NCBI GenBank assembly: GCA_001600415.1
Contig: BCJX01000006.1
Span: 689,606 to 753,605 of the forward strand
Direction of reading: 5' to 3'
Length of the DNA stretch: 64,000 nt
Source: Pascua guehoae
Lineage: Eukaryota > Basidiomycota > Tremellomycetes > Trichosporonales > Trichosporonaceae
The notes beneath the pieces were generated by a model. The model saw only the letters and a program-made list of their open reading frames with translations, was not told the DNA's origin and made no database searches. Below, in pieces: positions 10,771 to 21,790 of the stretch. How positions within the stretch are numbered: position 1 is the stretch's first letter; each line of letters starts with the position of its first letter. A program made the position numbers and the translations under genes.

Positions 10771-10915
10771 AGAGAGAGAGGGAGTGACGCGGGTGAGCGA
10801 GCGTGCGGGATGGGCCAGCCAAATGTCCAGTGCGAGTCCTGCTCAGATGATGGGGGCGGGGGAGAAGGGGGGGGGGGTTGTGGGAAGATTAGAGGGCATG
10901 TAGCAGCCACCGCCC

Positions 10916-12961
10916 TCACCTCCGCCACCTAGGCAGGTCGAGCTCGCCCCGCAACTCGATCGACTCGAGCGTCTTGGCGAGCGCGCACCACGCCTCGATC
11001 CCCTCGAGCGTCTGGGCGACTTTGCCCTCCGCCTCAAGCGCCTCGGCGAGCGCGCCCCCCGGCTGGAGGGCCTCGAGGGTCTGGGCGATCACGAGGCGGA
11101 GGCAGTCTTGCAGCGAACTCATGGAGGTGGGCGAGGAGGATGAAGGGGCCGAGCTCGAAGAGGCCGCGTGCTCAAAAGTACCATTGTTGTCAAACCCGCC
11201 GTGTGTCGAGACCAGAGGGACTTGGCCGGGACTGAGTGTGGTCACCGTGCTCCGAGTCCCGATGGTCGCGGTCTCCCGCATCTTCCCCTTGTCTCTCGAG
11301 TCGCGGTCAGCCCCCAACTGGAACTCGACGTGCTCAAATGTCTCCCCGTTATCGAACTCGCCGTGGGTAGCGGGGATCTTGGCCTGCTCAACCATCTGCG
11401 CCCACTTGCTGTCGTCGCCCCAAATGCTTGCCTGGGCGTATCCCTCATTGTCAGGGCTCTGAATCTCGTGCTCGGCCCCAACTGTCCACGCCTCCTCCTC
11501 CTCCACGTCCACCTTCGGTGGGATTTGGAGGTCCTCCGCGGCCTCGCCCGTCGAGGCGTACTCTTTCGCTGTGTCGACGCGAGTAATCTCTGAAAGCGCG
11601 ACTTCACTGAGCCGCTGATAGCCGGCGTCCATAGCAGCATCCGTCGCGCTGTGCAGCCTGTGGTTCCCCGCAGTGGTACTGCGCGTGCTGATGGCGGCTT
11701 GGGCGTCGCTGGTGCTGGGTGGGGCGGAGTTTGAGTGATCGGGGTCGGAGTCGGACTGGTCGCCATCGTCGGCATGCGCGGGGAACAAGGCGCTGAAGTC
11801 GAGTCGAGGAACAGCATCGTGCTCACGTTCCCCCTCGTCTGTTTGTGGCCTCGTGAGCTGGTCGTACAGGGCGGTCTGGAGCGCGATGTCCTCGTCGAGC
11901 TCTTCGTCGTAGCCCTCGTCGTTCTCCTCAGGGGCCAACCAGACGAATGCCTGGCGTTCAATAAAGTAGAGCATGGCGACGCCCTTTGTGTTATCAAATC
12001 CGTGTCGGGTGATCCAGCACGATTGGCATCCTGCGCATGCGCTGGGGTCCAGGTGCCTGTGGTATTCACACAGCAGTCCCTGAGGGTTATGCCATGCCCA
12101 CGCCTCGTCGCAGTGTCTCTGGTTGCACTCGGGGCAAAGCCACACTATCGGGGGCCACTGACCTTCGAGGGGCAGGGCGATCCCGCGGGACGTGCACCCT
12201 GCCTTGCAGCAGGGCGTGGGCGAGTAGGCGGGCAGCTCATCGCCGTCCTCGAGTATGCGCTGCTGGTTCGCGTGCGTGTACGCAATCAGCTGCGAGTACC
12301 GCAGAATTCCCATGTGGGAGATGAGGTACGCCTTTCTCTCCTCCGAGAGGCCGAGGGCGGCGGCGGTCTGGCCACGCGCTTCGGGCGCCCCGGGACCGTA
12401 CACGAGCTCGTACCACGGGTAGAAGCTAACGTTGGGCCCGCGGGCCGTGTGCGTTAAGAGCGCCTCGACGCCCGCCTCCCCCGCTTCCCGGAGCAGCATC
12501 GACATGTCCATCCGCTCCCCAAAGTACTCCCACATGTGCGCCCGCTCGTTCGGGTTGAGGGGCAGCGGGCGCTTCGGCGGGACGGGCAGTGAGCGCCGCG
12601 CGCCCGGGGGCCGCGAGCAGGTAATCCGCGCCGGCGGCACGCCCATCGGCAGCGACGGATGCTGCTCGTAGAACGGAGGGTAGGGCGGCGAGGAGCCAGC
12701 GGAGCCCTCCGGAACGTACGTGCCGGGAGAGAAGGACGGGCGGGGCCCAGAAGGAAGCATAATCAGCCCCGGACCCCAGGGGGCGTCTTCCTCAAAGCCG
12801 GGGGGGGGGCTGGGGGAGCGGCTCGGCGGCGTAATCTCGATGGCAATGCTAGCCCCCCGCGGCGGAGCGGGTGTGTCATGGGCTGAGGTGGTGGCGGTGC
12901 GCCTAAAGCGTCGGCTGCGACCAAAGATGGCCGTGGCGAGGGCCCGAGCTAGGGACGGCAT
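10916..12961 (-). CDS. Unknown protein with Cys/His cluster (681 aa)
   Basis: Single-exon gene on the minus strand. The frame is open upstream to 13147, but ATG 12961 (MPSLARALATAIFG) is the likely start: it follows a short leader and the sequence before it is not protein-like. Residues about 30-190 are Pro/Ser-rich and disordered. Residues about 190-330 look folded (NPNERAHMWEYFGERMDMS, LISHMGILRYSQLIAYTH). A cluster at about 252-314, CCKAGC ... WLCPECNQRHCDEAW ... CEYH ... CAGCQSCW, could bind two or three zinc ions. Residues 340-640 are acidic and low-complexity. The C-terminus ends in amphipathic Ala/Leu/Glu-rich repeats (AQTLEALQ, AQTLEGIE, AKTLESIE). I do not recognise a family. A Zn-stabilised scaffold or regulatory role is only a guess. 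Confidence 0.75.
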   Translation of the reverse strand: MPSLARALATAIFGRSRRFRRTATTSAHDTPAPPRGASIAIEITPPSRSPSPPPGFEEDAPWGPGLIMLPSGPRPSFSPGTYVPEGSAGSSPPYPPFYEQHPSLPMGVPPARITCSRPPGARRSLPVPPKRPLPLNPNERAHMWEYFGERMDMSMLLREAGEAGVEALLTHTARGPNVSFYPWYELVYGPGAPEARGQTAAALGLSEERKAYLISHMGILRYSQLIAYTHANQQRILEDGDELPAYSPTPCCKAGCTSRGIALPLEGQWPPIVWLCPECNQRHCDEAWAWHNPQGLLCEYHRHLDPSACAGCQSCWITRHGFDNTKGVAMLYFIERQAFVWLAPEENDEGYDEELDEDIALQTALYDQLTRPQTDEGEREHDAVPRLDFSALFPAHADDGDQSDSDPDHSNSAPPSTSDAQAAISTRSTTAGNHRLHSATDAAMDAGYQRLSEVALSEITRVDTAKEYASTGEAAEDLQIPPKVDVEEEEAWTVGAEHEIQSPDNEGYAQASIWGDDSKWAQMVEQAKIPATHGEFDNGETFEHVEFQLGADRDSRDKGKMRETATIGTRSTVTTLSPGQVPLVSTHGGFDNNGTFEHAASSSSAPSSSSPTSMSSLQDCLRLVIAQTLEALQPGGALAEALEAEGKVAQTLEGIEAWCALAKTLESIELRGELDLPRWRR

Positions 12962-14587
12962 GGTGTCGATATCGGTGGCGCCCTCGTCAGTCGATGACAA
13001 GAAAAGACGCCGAAATGGTGTCGTTGTGGCACAGAGAAATCTGGGCGTCAATCTTGGTCCGCCGGATATAAGTAGGGGGGTTGGGCGAGTGGGTAGCGAG
13101 TGGCGAGAGCGCGTGATCGGCCCACAATCCATCAGGCAGGCGGACAAGTTAAGGGGCCGTGCTTTGGGGCTGTGCGGCCATGGTTCTTCGAGGGCTTGTG
13201 GGAGGACAAGGTGAGCATGCCGTTACATTCTGTCTCGTCCATACTCCCCTCGAGGTCCATATTCATACTCCCCTCGAGTCCCTAGCCCTGTCAATGCTCC
13301 CAATGGCGGAGATGACGTCGGGCAGCGCAGTGGATCAGTACGTGGTGGCGGTGCGATCAGGAGGGTGAGTGGGGACGAGCTGGCGAAAGGTGCGAGAGAA
13401 GCAAGAAGCAAGACGGGCGATGCAAGGCAGAGGCGAGATGGAGGACAGAGGCAAGATGTGAGACTCGAAAGTGTCCTTGCTCGTAATGACGATTTCACAC
13501 CAGCACAGCACTCTGTAGGGTGGGTGGCACAGCCAAGTCCGTGCGCGTCACTCCACAGGCACTGCCCTTGCTCATGCCCTCGCTTTTCATCGCATCTCTG
13601 GGCACAGCTCAGCCTTGGCCGACTTAGGGCACGCTCACGGCACTGCACTATATATCCACAATGAAAAGGGCTCACACGGCATCGGCAGGGACCCAAGGTC
13701 GGGTGGCGACCGCCGCCCTTGGACCAGTACCCAATCTCGCTGGGGTTCCTGGGGTTCGTGCTCCAGTTCTGATCCTGATCCCCGCTCAATGGTCCTCTAT
13801 GAATTCGAATGGATTAATATTAACCTGTAATTTTCTCCCAGACCTGTTGCGACCTGTCCTGCATTCTCCACATATCTGTGCTGTGTAGACTGACTATTGT
13901 ACTACTCAGTAGCCTTGCCAAGAACTCGAGATTCCTGTGCGCTGCACAGACCGACCGCCAGCCACCCACCCGGACCGCGGCTGCCAGCTGCCAGGCGGCG
14001 GCCCCGTGTATTGGCTCGTGCATTTCTCTGCGCTATAAGATGATTGAGAGACAAGCAAAAGATCACAGACCGGGTCGACCAGGTAGCTATCTCTAGCACC
14101 GAACACCCAGTGAAAAGATGATTGGCACTGCCACATGCCATGTGCCACCCCATGAACCCTTCTGCAGTCGCCGTCTCCACCTAGCACCCAAAGATCATCA
14201 GTTTCAATCAGATCACCATCAACAGAGGTGCAGATCAGTGAAGAGCAGTTGTCCCACGAGGCATGCAAAGGTCCGGAGTTATGGTCCCGTTGCTGTGCGT
14301 GGCTCGAAGCTGGCTTGGTGCACAATGTCTGGCTGATACGTCAGCTCAACGTTGTGTTATCCACAACCTTCTCTTCATCCGCCACACTTGTTCTTCGCTC
14401 AAGTCAACCCATCCACCACCGTAACCTAGCCTCCTTCTGCTTTGCCACTCAAGAGCCACTCAAGTAAGCTGAATGTGCTCATGCGCATCTGCATGCTGAC
14501 GGAGAACAAGTCGTCAACCACCAACACCAGCTTCTGTCCAACAGCCACTGGTTGCAACTCGACAACGACGAAGAGTTTTCTGGCAAG
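12962..14587. other. Intergenic between divergent genes
   Basis: About 1.6 kb between two genes transcribed away from each other. It holds a TATA-like GATATAAGTA at 13065-13074, a short direct repeat ATACTCCCCTCGAG at about 13240 and 13265, and the 27-nt segment shared with 9928-9954. Open frames on both strands lack support. Confidence 0.4.
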
Positions 14588-16142
14588 ATGGAAGACCTCG
14601 TGGCTTCATTCAATCAAGTGACTACGCAGGACGATGTACGTTAATGACCATTGTCATGAGCTGACGCTCTAGGTATCTAGCGTCCCTTCCCCGGTCACAG
14701 CCTCGGTGGCAAACCGTTACAACACCAACCCCGATGGCACCCTAGCTGGCGCTGGACAGGGGGATCGCAAAGACGGGCGCGACATTCCGTTCTCATACAC
14801 GCGTTCGTCAGTTCAACTCGATCTGTTCAAGGAGACCAACAAAATCACTACTTCGGATGGTCCCCCGAGGAAGTTCTCGATCGTCAAGTGGCGTGGCCGG
14901 CATGTGGTGAAAGCCGGTATCAACAAGAACAAGAAGGGCGACCGCAAGGCTCTTCAAGCGCGTCTTCCCAATGTTGTCGTTGGAGACAAGGAGGGACGTG
15001 AACTGTACGCCTGCGTACTCGCAAACGCCATCACAGCCATCCATCGCCATCCCGCGCATTTCGGGCAGCCACCGGAGCATGACACGTACCCCTTTACGTT
15101 CTGGGCTCGGAACGTGGCCCTCACAGCCATTCTCGACAGTGTCGACCATGCAAGAGTCATTGACATCTCGCGTGCAGACTTCCCCCTCTTGAATGCCGCT
15201 TCGTCGACCATCGTCTGGACCAAAGAGTCCTGTGTCACTCTATCATCAAGCTTACCGATCTCGTCTGCAAGTCAGAACCGAAACGCCTCCTTTTCCCACG
15301 ACTCGCTCGCCAATTCGCGTCTTCTGACTCCGTCCCGCCTTTGCCTGCGCCCCTGTTCGTCACTGCGCCCAAGATCAACACGGTGACCGGGGACGAGTCC
15401 CATGCCAAGCGTGACAAGCTCGACATGCAGACCATGATCAACGCGAATGCCTGGCTCACATTCATTGCTCTCGAGGCTGGAGCAACTGCTCAGCCCACCT
15501 GGACTGCCGAGGAGTGGGGTGAGCACGTTAGCATTGTGGCTGAAGTGTACGGCGCCATGCGCTACAAGTCCCGCATGCGCCACCAGGACGACCCGGATAC
15601 CCATCCATTCGCCACGCGTTTGATCGAGGACCGCAACACGGTCGTGCTCAACAAAAAGTGAGTCCTATTGAGCGTGGCACTAAGTTGACTCCCGATAGAT
15701 ATGTATTTCAAGGTACAGGCTCCCGAGCACGAAGATGTGTTGGTGTCGCCCGTCTCCTTCGCCCCCTCGATACGGCGAGAGGAGGTGCGTCTCATGATCC
15801 TGCAGGCAAACCGAGAGGCAACGGAGACGGAAGATGTCGAATAGGTGCTGTTCCGACTCGCCGAGAAAATCGACCTTGTCGTTGAGCTCGATAGGAACTC
15901 GCCAGCACGCCTCGGCCGTGCCGTCAGCTGCAACCACCTTCGCCTCGGTACGCAACGAGTGTTTATATTGCCAGGGCAGAGACTGACAATACCCAGACAT
16001 GGCCCATCCTTGCATAAGCTGTAGTGTACCCCTCCCGTGTCGCTCCCTGCCTACCAACCGTGCACCTCTCTGCTGGGGGTGCATGCAAGACCTCCCGCTG
16101 TCAGAGTATGTGGGCCTTGACGACCCGCTCTGGGGCCTGTAG
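14588..16142 (+). pseudogene. Unknown family, copy 2, disrupted
   Basis: Exons 14588-14635, 14673-15657, 15699-15947 and 15996-16142, with the same last three intron positions as copy 1. The protein can be followed block by block: NTNPDGTLAG, SSVQLDLFKETNKIT, VLANAITAIHRHP, YPFTFWARNVALTA, then after a frame change near 15230 SIIKLTDLVCKSEPKRLLF and NAWLTFIALEAG. Lesions: the frame change at about 15215-15235, an apparent 4-nt insertion just after the acceptor at 15698 that shifts YFKV out of frame, and an in-frame TAG at 15842 (METEDVE-stop-VLFRL). The last exon keeps the full module HPCISCSVPLPC ... APLCWGCM, the pattern CxxC-x5-C-x11-CxxC. Several lesions in otherwise well-kept sequence point to recent loss, or to sequencing errors if they cluster. 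Confidence 0.7.
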
Positions 16143-16563
16143 GGGCCTGTAGACGCCGGTGATGGTCGGTCAGCATTACACAAAAGCCATTGGGTAGTGT
16201 GACAGAGTGTAGATTCAACAGCGGGCATTTGTACATGACTATGAAGCCGGCGACCTTGTGCCAGCATAATGCAACAGCAGGAGCAATGTTAGGAGAAGCT
16301 TGGATTCATGTCGATGAGATGGTGGAATGTTGGCCCATCGCCCCACAACAGATTGGCCGGTGCCCAGGTGCGAGAGGCGCCACGTGAGCGCCACAAGGGC
16401 AATTGGACGATCGAGAGGGGAGGATGCGACGTCACCTTGTTGGAGGGGGGAAACCACCCACCACCCCTGGCAACTCGGACCCCCTCCATCCCATTAACAC
16501 AATCAATTCTCTTGATTCTCCTCTTTCAACTACACCCTTTTATTTCGCCTCGCCCACATTGAC
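16143..16563. promoter_or_regulatory. Leader/promoter region of SEC2-like gene
   Basis: About 420 bp. The last 60 bp are strongly pyrimidine-rich directly before ATG 16564, the pattern seen before other start codons here. No clear TATA box. Confidence 0.4.
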
Positions 16564-19500
16564 ATGGCGGACACTGAACGTCCCGCAGACGCACCAGCCG
16601 GCACGTCGGCCGCTCAAGTCGCCGCACCCCAGGTTGACGCACCGCCGGCTTCCGCTGAACCCCTCGAGGTCGGACAAGACGATGCCAAGGGACGCGATGG
16701 CCCCGAGGGATCCGCTGCCGCGCCCGCTGAGCCCGCTGGACCCTCTGCGGCGCCAGCGTCCTCGGATGTGGTCGATGCCGCGCCGACCTCATCTTCAGGC
16801 AAGGGCAAGGCGCGCGCCAACGCGCCGTCGTCGCTGCAGCTGTCTGATCTTCCCCCGTTAGACACGCGCAGTGTCGAGGTGAGTCGATGCGAGAGAGGAT
16901 AGCCGGGTGCGAGAGGGCCCCGGCGCGACAAGTCCATGTTCTGCGTGTTTCCACGACGTGTCCTGGTATCGACGAAACACTGACTCTGCAGCTCGAGGAC
17001 GGCACAACGGCACCCCCGACCTCGCGTGCCCGGGCTGGCTCGCACGCCCGTGTTCGCTCAGCGTCGAGCCTCAGCGCCACCTCGGTGCCGTTCACCCCGT
17101 CTGCACGACACGCCCCAGACTCGCCGACGCTCTCGCTCGTCGCGTCGCTCCGCATGCAGCTCGACCTCGTTACTGAGCAGGCGCAGCAGCTCAATGCCAA
17201 GCTCGTGGCGAGCATAGGCAAGCACGCCGATCTCGAGGACCAGGTGTACGCCCTCACCGAGGAGCGGACGGCGCGCGAGCGCACAGTGGAGGAGCTGGAG
17301 CGGGAAAAGGCGCGCTGGGAGGAGAGCATGAACACTGGTCTGTTGGTGGAGCGGAGTGCGATCCGCGACGAGATGCAGCGACTCGCGGCAGGGCTTGTCG
17401 AGGAGGAGCGGAAGCGCGGGACAGCCGAGGAGCGGCGGGCGCAGGTCGAGAATGAGGTCGATGACCTCGCAGCGTCGCTGTTTGACCAGGTGAGTAGTCT
17501 GTAACAGTTGGCAGTCCATGGTGTTGTTGTCCAAGTGCCTGCACTGTTTTCTGGACTGTTACATGTGCTTGTCCCCATTATTCCAGCGGCGCTGACCCCA
17601 GGCAAACACCATGGTGGCAGCGGAGCGCATGTCGCGTGCCCAAGCCGAGGAACGCCTACGCGAGACGGAAGAAAACCTCGCCGCCGCAGAGGCAGCTGTG
17701 CGCGATATGCAGCAGCACATGCAGTCGCTCGCAACACCCATCTCGTCCACTGCGACGGTGCCCAGCGTGCAGCGCCGGTTCCTGTCGTCACACCCGCCGT
17801 ATTCCGAGTTTGCAATCTTCCTCCAACACATTCGTGCGCTGCGCCCGACTCGCTCCCGTTCGCGCGAGCTCCACCCTCCTCCAGCCGTGCCGAGTCTCGT
17901 GGGCCAGCCGTTCATTGCCCGCGCGATTGCCGAGGACTCGGACCCCACGTTGCGCCTTGACACGTCTGAGCTGGGGTGGGTTACGCGTCGTGCAGTGCAC
18001 ACGGCGATCCTTGCAGGCGAGCTGCTCATTGAACCCCACAATGCCGCAGGCCTCAGCCCGGACGCGCAATGCGCCCTCTGCGGCAAGTCGGTGTTCCATC
18101 CGGCAACACCCGCGAGTGGCCACGGCCGCTTCTCGCTCAAAATCTTCACGTCGTCGGGACCTACACAGGTCACGCAGGCGGGAACCGCATACGTCTTCCG
18201 TGTCGCGACCGCCGACAAGGACGCAAAGCCATACCCACTCTGTCGCAACGGCTGGTGTCTCGAGCGCCTCCGCGCCGCGTGCGCCCTGTGGCACTTTATC
18301 CGCACCGGCCTCATCGTGCCTGTGTGGAACGCCGAGGACGCCGATCCCGGAACGACTCTAACGGTAGCAACTGTGGCAGAACCCCCGAGGACGCCGACCG
18401 CACCATCGGCCAGCGGTGCTAGTGCCAGTGTCACACCGACGGATGCATCGACCGATGACGCCATCAAGCAGCCCTCTCCGCAACGCGCGGCCTCGCCATC
18501 CCCGAGCACCCTGTCGCGCCCAAGCATCGAGCCTCGGCGAAAGAGCGGGTGGAACCTCGGCCTCAAGAGCAGCTGGACGGGGTGGGGATCGCGCCCTACA
18601 ACGCCTACTCCCCACACCCCCGCGGCCGTAAGCGCGTCTACGAGCGCCGCCACCTCCAGGGTCTCGTCGACGACCTCCAGCCCCCATGCGGAGAAGCGCC
18701 TTGGCCTTCCGATCGAGATTGACGACAAGCGCGAAAGTGGCCAGGCGACGCCTGAGACCAAGTCTGATGCGCCGGCGGGGGCCAAGGCGGCGGCCGACGA
18801 GCCCAAGGCCGTTGTGGAGGAGCCCAAGGTGGTGGCTGAGGAGCCAAACGTAGCCGCGCTGGACCCCAAGCCTGCCGACCAAGAAGCCAACCTGGCTGTA
18901 AAGGACGAGGCTAAGCGTCCGGTTTCGCAGGCATCCAACCACGGCTCGGAAGACTCCTTTGCCACTGCGACCCCTACTGCCCAGGACGGCGATCTCCCTG
19001 CTGTCGAGAGCGAGAAGACCGACGCATCTCCATCCGCCGAGAAGGCTGCCACTGCCGACAATGACAAGGACGCCGCCACAGCAGTGCCCAGCCCCAGGCC
19101 CGTCACTCCTCCGTCTGCGCCCACTGCGGATGTCGATACCGCGACCCCCACTGCCCCATCCTCTACTCCACCGGCGGTCTCGCCATCCAAACTCTCCCCA
19201 TCCCCACCGTCTCCTGAGCGTCTCCGCACTTCACCGCCCCCTCCAGCTCGCGCGGCGAACCGTCCATTGCCACCGCCGCTCCCTGCTCGGAGCGCCCGGC
19301 GCCCAGGGACCGCCTCGCCGCCTGTCACGCCGGTTGAGGCTGCGGCGATGAGGGACGCGCAGACTAAGGCTCCTGCGAGCCCGCTGAAGCGGGTCATGAC
19401 GGAAGACGAGGGTCAGGCGGAGACTGCGAAGGAGGCCAAGCAGGAAGTCAAGGAGGAGGTCAAGCAGGAAGTCAAGGAGGTCAAGGAAGAGGTTAAGGAA

Positions 19501-19989
19501 GAAGCGATTGCTCCTGCACAAGCCGTGGAAGCGAACTCCGAGGTCAAGGAGGACGTCCCAGTCGCCCTGGCCGAAAATGCTGAGAACGACGAGACCAAGA
19601 GCGTCGCGGCCCAGGAGTCCAACACCAACGAAGTCAGTCTTGACTCGCCCGCAAAGGACAAGCGTGCGCCCACGAGCGACGCCGGCAGTGACAAGACTGA
19701 GACGGATGAACCTGAAGCAGCGCGCCCATCCACGCCGCCTCGGCCCAGCTTACCCCCGCCCCCGCGCCACCCGTCGCTCAACAGCAGCCCCGTTGCCCCG
19801 CCCCCTCTTCCCCCTCGGCACAGCTCGTCCCTCCCGCCGCCCTTGACTGCGTCAGGCGGCGGCGTGGGTGGCGACGACAGGGCGTTCCTCCCCGCCGACG
19901 GCGAGGGATGGGACGTACGCGCGTGGCGCCAGGTGTGTAAGCTCAAGGAGGACATGTGGCGCGCCCGCGTGGGTGTTGTGGACGAGTAG
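16564..19989 (+). CDS. SEC2: Sec2-type Rab GDP/GTP exchange factor
   Basis: Exons 16564-16878, 16992-17489 and 17602-19989, all phase 0, give 1,066 aa. Residues 1-150 are Ala/Pro/Ser-rich. A long coiled coil runs from about 159 to 320 and crosses the second junction with the Sec2/Rabin signature VDDLAASLFDQ-ANTMVAAER, the segment that contacts Rab8/Sec4 in this family. Next comes a conserved block RRFLSSHPPYSEFAIFLQHI, then a region with paired cysteines (CALCGKS near 427, LCRNGWC near 483) typical of fungal Sec2 C-terminal halves. The rest is a long disordered tail with Lys/Glu repeats (VKEEVKQEVKEVKEE) and polyproline stretches. Sec2 activates the exocytic Rab (Sec4/Rab8) on secretory vesicles. 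The length exceeds yeast Sec2 (759 aa), mostly in the tail. Confidence 0.88.
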
Positions 19990-20320
19990 AGCATATGGGG
20001 ACAGAATGACGAGGCGTTATATACGTGGACGACAGCGAGACAGTGAGACAGCGAGACACGATGACACGACGCGATAATACAATGGCACAAAGACGGTGGC
20101 TGGCGAACACTTGCTTAAGACATTGGACTGTAGATGGCGACACACATGCATGGATTAATGTTCATTGAGAGTGGAGATGGTCATATGGGAAGATGAAACC
20201 GAATGGTGCAAAAGAAAAAGACAAAGAATTTGCACGGTGCTAGAGAAATTCACCCACATACCACACACTCGCTCCCTCTTCTCAGGTCTCCCCGCACTCC
20301 ACACCAGCCCCCCGACCACC

Positions 20321-20352
20321 CCCACACACACACACACACAAACACACACACA
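20321..20352 (+). repeat. (CA)n microsatellite
   Basis: About 32 bp of CA units with one interruption (AA). Confidence 0.9.
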
Positions 20353-20790
20353 ATATTGCCAAATGGTTTGCCACATGGTTTTCACATGGTTTGTCTCGAG
20401 CAAGATCGCTTTATACATATAATAGATTTATATAATAGACGCTGCAGAATTGCAGAAGGGGGCAAATGGGCATTTGGGGTGTGTGTGGAATACGCAAGCT
20501 TGGTGTTGCACATCGCCGTCGCTGCCGTCCTAACGATCCAACTACAACACTCGATTCCTGGCATGGTAGACGGCCAACTTCAGTCTGCGTGAGCCAGTGC
20601 CCTTGCGTTATGAACCGGTGGCCGAAAGCAGACGATCATCTTTAGCCGGCGAAGGGTAACATCAATTGCACAGCTCAACCAGTCGGCGCGCGCAGCGTCC
20701 ATTCTTTCCCTCATATGTTTATGGACGTAGAATACATGGCGTCTCATCTAGTTATTCTATGCCTTGGCCCCACGATTGGCGGGCGACTGT

Positions 20791-20823
20791 GAGTCGGCGA
20801 TGAGTCAGCGATGAGTCGGCGAT
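20791..20823 (+). repeat. Three tandem 11-bp units
   Basis: GAGTCGGCGAT, GAGTCAGCGAT, GAGTCGGCGAT in direct succession. Confidence 0.9.
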
Positions 20824-21790
20824 GGGAAGGCATAGGCAAGACTCACTGTCGATAGCTTTCGACTGACTTTATAATACATGCCACGGGAACTCGACAGGGT
20901 TGGTTCGGTTCGGTAGCGACTGCAGTTCGTCGACGCGTCACGGGACGGGGGGGCACAGATACGAAGGGTAAAGGCAAGGCAAAGGAGAGGCCGTGGAAAA
21001 CGGGACTGCGAGTGCAAAGGGGAAGCCACGAAAGGATTTGAAAGGGAAACAACGTGTGGGAGAGGACGGTAACGACGAAGACGGAGAGGGAGAAGAGGGC
21101 CAGGTCGTGCTGGTCATCACCAAGGCGGAAAGGTTGAGAAGCGTCGTCGGCGCTGCGTAGACGGCCATGACGCGCCTGTCAAAGGCGACGGGAGTTGTAG
21201 TACTCCTTGCCGATCGCATCTGGGTCGGAGCAACGCAACTCGCAGGCGCTTCGATTAGTGCACAAAGCCGCGACGGTCCCAGAATGCCGACTCAACAGTT
21301 GCTGTTTCCCATGTTGTAGTGGTTGATACCTTCCCATCAGAGTATGAAAAATAAGTGATGAGACGTTTGCCACTTTCAACCCCACACCGCACTGAACCCT
21401 TGGACCCGAGGAATTAGTCCCCAACATCTCAGACAGTTAGAGAGATGAAACTTTGCATGCATTGTCCGAAAATATGGAACTATCCACTATAAGGAGGATG
21501 AATGCATAGCTCAAGGTGTAATGTGTGCACAACAAGATCAGTACACCCCTTTAACTCTGCAATCATTGAACCCACTTTCCTGTCTATCATATCCTGTGCA
21601 CATTCTTCCAGTCAGCTCAGACAGTATTCCGGTGCTCACCCATCAATCTTGGGTGCCTAGTGCACCAGGAAATCGCTTGGCTGAGAACAGCACATGCTTT
21701 CTCAATTGCCTATGTTATCTCCTCCCCTTTCTTGATATTCCTTTGCAGAGGCAAGATACACTTGGCTGCATTCTTTGAGTCTTTACACTG

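Larger units (their letters stand above)
19990..21790. other. Intergenic; simple repeats
   Basis: About 1.8 kb without a supported gene. A CA microsatellite and an 11-bp tandem repeat are listed separately. The right end should hold the missing 5' part of family copy 3, but none of the N-terminal blocks is detectable. Confidence 0.45.

Noticed and set aside
16526..17815. 429-codon minus frame over the SEC2 start
   Set aside because: Antisense to well-supported SEC2 exons and spanning their introns without regard to them.
17559..19397. 612-codon open frame antisense to SEC2
   Set aside because: It lies opposite the Sec2 tail, whose Ala/Pro/Ser/Glu-rich codons keep the complementary strand open. 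No start context, domain or splice structure of its own.
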